This document shows, in pieces, positions 61,920-64,000 of a stretch of DNA of 64,000 nucleotides. The position numbers were made by a program, and so were the translations under genes. Under the pieces are notes generated by a model. That model searched no databases. It worked only from the letters and a program-made list of their open reading frames with translations, and had not been told where the DNA came from. The stretch's first letter is position 1; each line of letters begins with the position of its first letter. The stretch is from Qipengyuania sp. SS22. GTDB taxonomy: Bacteria; Pseudomonadota; Alphaproteobacteria; Sphingomonadales; Sphingomonadaceae. The DNA is taken from NCBI RefSeq assembly GCF_025736935.1, contig NZ_CP107048.1, positions 1,364,001-1,428,000 of the forward strand, in the 5' to 3' direction.

Positions 61920-62561
61920 TCACAACCGTCCCCCCTTCCACACCACGCGGCCGATGACTTCGACTTCTTCGCGGGCGAGGTCGATCGGGGCGTAGCTGTC
62001 GTTGGCGCTGATCAGCGCAATGCGGCCCGGCGCACTCGCCTGCACCTGCTTGACGTGCAGCGCATCGCCGATGCGCACGACGTGGATGCCCTCGCCCGAA
62101 CGCTTGTTGCGGTCGACAAAAATCTCGTCGCCGCTGCGCAGGGTCGGTTCCATGCTGTCGCCCTCGACGCGGATCGCGGTGAGATCGGCACCCTCCAGCC
62201 CCATTTCGCGCAGCCAACGGCGGCTGAAGCGGAAGCTGTCGAAGGAAATTTCCTCCGCCGAGAACGCGCCGGGACCCGCCGAGGCGTCGAGCGGGAGGCG
62301 GGGTACGGTGATAAACTCGTCCGGGGTGGAGGCGCGCGCATGGGTTGGATCGGCACCCAGCGCGACCTCGGACACGCCGAAGAACTCGGCCAACCGCCGT
62401 CGGTCCGCCTCCTCCAGCTTGCGCGGCGAACCCTTGCGCACGAATTGCTGGAGATAGCTGGGATTGCGGCCGAGCATGGCAGAAAGCGAGGCGAGGCTGG
62501 TGCGCCCGGCCTCGGCCAGTTCGACCAGCTTCGCGCGGTCCGGCGTCATTCCGTCACTCAT
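61920..62561 (-). CDS. Helix-turn-helix repressor with S24 (LexA-type) peptidase domain
   Basis: The 213-residue protein is of the LexA/CI-like family: an N-terminal DNA-binding region (residues about 20-65, SLASLSAMLGRNPSYLQQFV) and a C-terminal S24 domain with nucleophile S136 in VEGDSMEPTL and general base K171 in HVKQVQ. Such repressors self-cleave when RecA is activated, or act as stress-responsive regulators. No phage genes are nearby, so it is an orphan chromosomal repressor. The divergent 62562-62732 region carries two matched dyads, likely its operators. Confidence 0.92.
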   Translation of the reverse strand: MSDGMTPDRAKLVELAEAGRTSLASLSAMLGRNPSYLQQFVRKGSPRKLEEADRRRLAEFFGVSEVALGADPTHARASTPDEFITVPRLPLDASAGPGAFSAEEISFDSFRFSRRWLREMGLEGADLTAIRVEGDSMEPTLRSGDEIFVDRNKRSGEGIHVVRIGDALHVKQVQASAPGRIALISANDSYAPIDLAREEVEVIGRVVWKGGRL

Positions 62562-62627
62562 AAGACCGTGCCCTCAAGCCCGCCATCATCCAACCCGCGT
62601 CACGCAGGACGGAGCATGCGAGAAACT

Positions 62628-62662
62628 TCCTATAGCATAGGATTTTTCCTAGACAAGTAGGA
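62628..62662. promoter_or_regulatory. Two tandem TCCTA-N5/6-TAGGA dyads
   Basis: TCCTATAGCATAGGA (62628-62642) and TCCTAGACAAGTAGGA (62647-62662) share identical half-sites, TCCTA and TAGGA, separated by 5 and 6 nt. They lie in the divergent gap between the S24 repressor and the 71-residue gene. The shape and position fit autoregulatory operators for that repressor. Confidence 0.65.
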
Positions 62663-62732
62663 TTTCGACTGGAACGAATCGAGAACACGGCGAGCGATTC
62701 GCCTGTCTGACCAGCCCATTGGGGAGCACGCC

Positions 62733-62948
62733 ATGCTGATCCGATCCGTCGAGAAATTCCTTCGCCAGCACGAGATGGCGGCCACCAAGTTCGGCCGCCT
62801 TGCCGCGCATGATCCGCGCTTCGTGCTCGATCTGCGCATGGGCCGCGAACCGCGCGACCGCACCGAGCAGCGCATCCGCGGCTTCATGGCCGGTTTCGAA
62901 GCCGCGCGCGAAGCAGCGCCCACGCCGGAGACCGCGCATGTCGGATGA
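62733..62948 (+). CDS. Small putative DNA-binding protein
   Basis: The 71-residue basic protein has the look of a helix-turn-helix: FLRQHEMAATKFGRLAAHDPRFVLDLRMGREPR. The family is unknown to me, but the layout resembles small regulators in which a KFGRLAAHDP helix precedes a recognition helix. ATG 62733 follows GGGAG. It is divergent from the S24 repressor across a 171-bp region with operator-like dyads, and overlaps the next gene by 11 nt. Confidence 0.75.
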   Translation: MLIRSVEKFLRQHEMAATKFGRLAAHDPRFVLDLRMGREPRDRTEQRIRGFMAGFEAAREAAPTPETAHVG

Positions 62949-63291
62949 ACACGCCCCGCCCCGCCCGCCGCGCGCACGCCGCACCGCCGCCGATCGCCTG
63001 CGCGCCGCGCTCGCCGACCTCCACGCGCATCGCGGACAGGTGCTAACGCATACCGAGAAAGGCTGGGCGAGCATCACCTTCGCTGGCACGCGGCACAGCC
63101 TTGCGATCCTGTTTGCAGGCGAGGAGGCGGTGGCCGCCGGCGAAGAGTTCGTCGCTGCCCTGCCCGATCATGAGTTCGCAATCCCCGGCCAATTGGTCGC
63201 CGATGCCGGCGTGGTAGAGGTCGAACACCGCCTTCTCCCAGAACCGCGGCTGGTGGTGCAATGCGAATTGCTGCTGCTGGAGGAGAGCTGA
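62938..63291 (+). CDS. Conserved-looking hypothetical protein, unknown function
   Basis: The 117-residue protein has a Pro/Arg-rich lead and a compact alpha/beta region (THTEKGWASITFAGTRHSLAI, ADAGVVEVEHRLLPEPRLVVQCELLLLE). There is no signal peptide or known motif. It starts inside the 3' end of the 71-residue gene, so the two are co-translated and probably share the promoter controlled by the S24 repressor. The function is not recognisable from sequence. Confidence 0.75.
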   Translation: MSDEHAPPRPPRARRTAADRLRAALADLHAHRGQVLTHTEKGWASITFAGTRHSLAILFAGEEAVAAGEEFVAALPDHEFAIPGQLVADAGVVEVEHRLLPEPRLVVQCELLLLEES

Positions 63292-63445
63292 CTGAACTCT
63301 CGAATGTCAGCTTTTGTCGCACGACGCGTATCACGGAAGCGGCTGGGATTGGGTGGGAAGCTGATCAAAAATCCGCCTTTTTTAGGTTTACTAGTTTTCA
63401 GCCAGATCTACTAGCTTCCGTAGCTCAGCCGGAAAGACCAAAAGA

Positions 63446-63853
63446 ATGATCGGATTCTCGCTAATTCTTGCAGCAGAGGTAATGGTTCAGACGTTTGAAC
63501 CGTTGCCTGCTGAGCCTTGGAAAGAGACGTTCACGGCGCAATGCGGCGAAATGTTATTCGAGATTGTTCGACCAATATACCCTTCGGGCTTGAAGCCGAT
63601 CGTTACGCTCAATGGCAGAGACATGGCGGATATTTCGGGACTCTCCGAAGAATTGGACGAACGCGGCGCAGCCTATCGAATGTCTTTTCTCTGCTCACAA
63701 AATGCCGATTCGCTTACATTCCGTTGGGTACGTGGAACATTTGAAGATGGTGAAAGCATTGCCTACCACTCAGGAAGTGTTTCCTTTGACAATAGCGGTG
63801 TTTTGGACGTGATGTCTTGGCCAGCAACCGAGGAAGACTTCTGGTATCGCTAG
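63446..63853 (+). CDS. Hypothetical, probably secreted protein in AT-richer DNA
   Basis: The 135-residue product begins with a hydrophobic stretch (MIGFSLILAAEVMV) that may be a signal peptide, then has two cysteines (C33, C82) in an otherwise soluble domain ending EDFWYR. I recognise no family. The gene and its 150-bp upstream region are visibly AT-richer and use codons differently from the rest of the window, which suggests recent acquisition or relaxed selection. An alternative start is the ATG at 63485. Confidence 0.55.
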   Translation: MIGFSLILAAEVMVQTFEPLPAEPWKETFTAQCGEMLFEIVRPIYPSGLKPIVTLNGRDMADISGLSEELDERGAAYRMSFLCSQNADSLTFRWVRGTFEDGESIAYHSGSVSFDNSGVLDVMSWPATEEDFWYR

Positions 63854-63937
63854 CCGACTGATGGCGGCTTTGGGGTCGTCAGCCGAACGACCGCTTTCAG
63901 GCGGCCAAAGCCGAAACCTGCCCTTCCCCACTCCTCA

Positions 63938-64000
63938 TCACCCCCGCCGGATCACCAGGTTCCGGATCTCGGTCATGTCCTCCATCGCGAACTTGATGCC
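63938..64000 (-). CDS. C-terminal end of an unidentified protein (partial)
   Basis: Leftward reading from the window edge gives 20 residues, ending FAMEDMTEIRNLVIRRG and a TGA stop at 63938. The codon use is GC-rich and typical of real genes here, and the preceding gene ends 84 bp away. The start and most of the protein lie outside the window, so no product is named. Confidence 0.55.
   Translation of the reverse strand, partial: GIKFAMEDMTEIRNLVIRRG

Noticed and set aside
63416..63440. tRNA-like string (GTAGCTCAGCCGG)
   Set aside because: Resembles a D-arm, but there is no matching D-stem, anticodon arm, T-arm or acceptor stem around it.
1..64000. CRISPR arrays, insertion sequences, prophage or integrative elements
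   Set aside because: No regularly spaced direct repeats, transposase, integrase or phage structural genes were found on either strand.

Overview
This window reads as one contiguous piece of a GC-rich alphaproteobacterial chromosome. It is most consistent with Sphingomonadales, probably Erythrobacteraceae. The grounds are 5-aminolevulinate synthase, a Ros/MucR regulator, DUF1489, the mutY / DciA-like / DsbA / DsbA / smc block, the rpmF-plsX-fabH-ihfA-merR block, EgtB/EgtD and MAPEG paralogues. Nearly all of it is protein-coding. I see no rRNA, tRNA, CRISPR array, insertion sequence or prophage. The family placement is inference from gene content, not a measured phylogeny.

Layout. 1-3.3 kb: topA (cut by the window edge), dprA and plsY, leftward. 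3.5-9.6 kb: rightward murI, hemA, a YdeI-like protein, a TauD-family dioxygenase, a SleB-type wall hydrolase, a nitroreductase and a degenerate metallo-beta-lactamase-like protein. 9.6-16.1 kb: a leftward polyamine cluster (carboxynorspermidine synthase, nspC, ornithine decarboxylase) with a macrodomain protein, an MpaB/Lcp-like oxygenase and a TetR regulator inserted in it. 16.2-18.1 kb: a dehydratase and two tandem MAPEG proteins. 18.3-31.7 kb, leftward: trxB, a tyrosine phosphatase, otsA-GH15-otsB, an aspartic protease, egtBD, class II DAHP synthase and an M16 protease. 31.8-36.1 kb, rightward: Nfu, a RutE-like reductase, tsaB-rimI, mucR, fur, plsC. 36.1-43.1 kb, leftward: LysR, corC-ybeY-phoH-miaB, a lipase-like lipoprotein, a duplicated miaB scrap, a small lipoprotein and a cyclophilin. 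43.2-56.8 kb: mgtE, DUF1489, a disordered protein, frnE/nudC, a serine hydrolase, mutY, a DciA-like protein, two DsbA proteins, smc and a diguanylate cyclase. 56.9-59.9 kb: the fatty-acid/phospholipid operon rpmF-plsX-fabH-ihfA-merR, leftward. 60-64 kb: a third MAPEG protein, a glyoxalase-II-like hydrolase, a cytochrome c lipoprotein, an S24 repressor with a divergent small-gene pair, and an AT-richer orphan gene.

The genes are mostly housekeeping, and many are tightly coupled by 1-4 nt stop/start overlaps. The points of interest lie between genes. They are a 26-nt alternating pyrimidine-purine tract just upstream of topA, a terminator whose U-tract abuts the fur start codon, a duplicated and mutated 5' end of miaB, four palindromic repeat elements (one of them a large nested inverted repeat at 60.6 kb), and two matched dyads beside the S24 repressor. 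I did not find a clearly novel multi-gene system. The best candidates for something undescribed are the interrupted polyamine locus, the 60.6 kb inverted-repeat element and the S24 repressor module.
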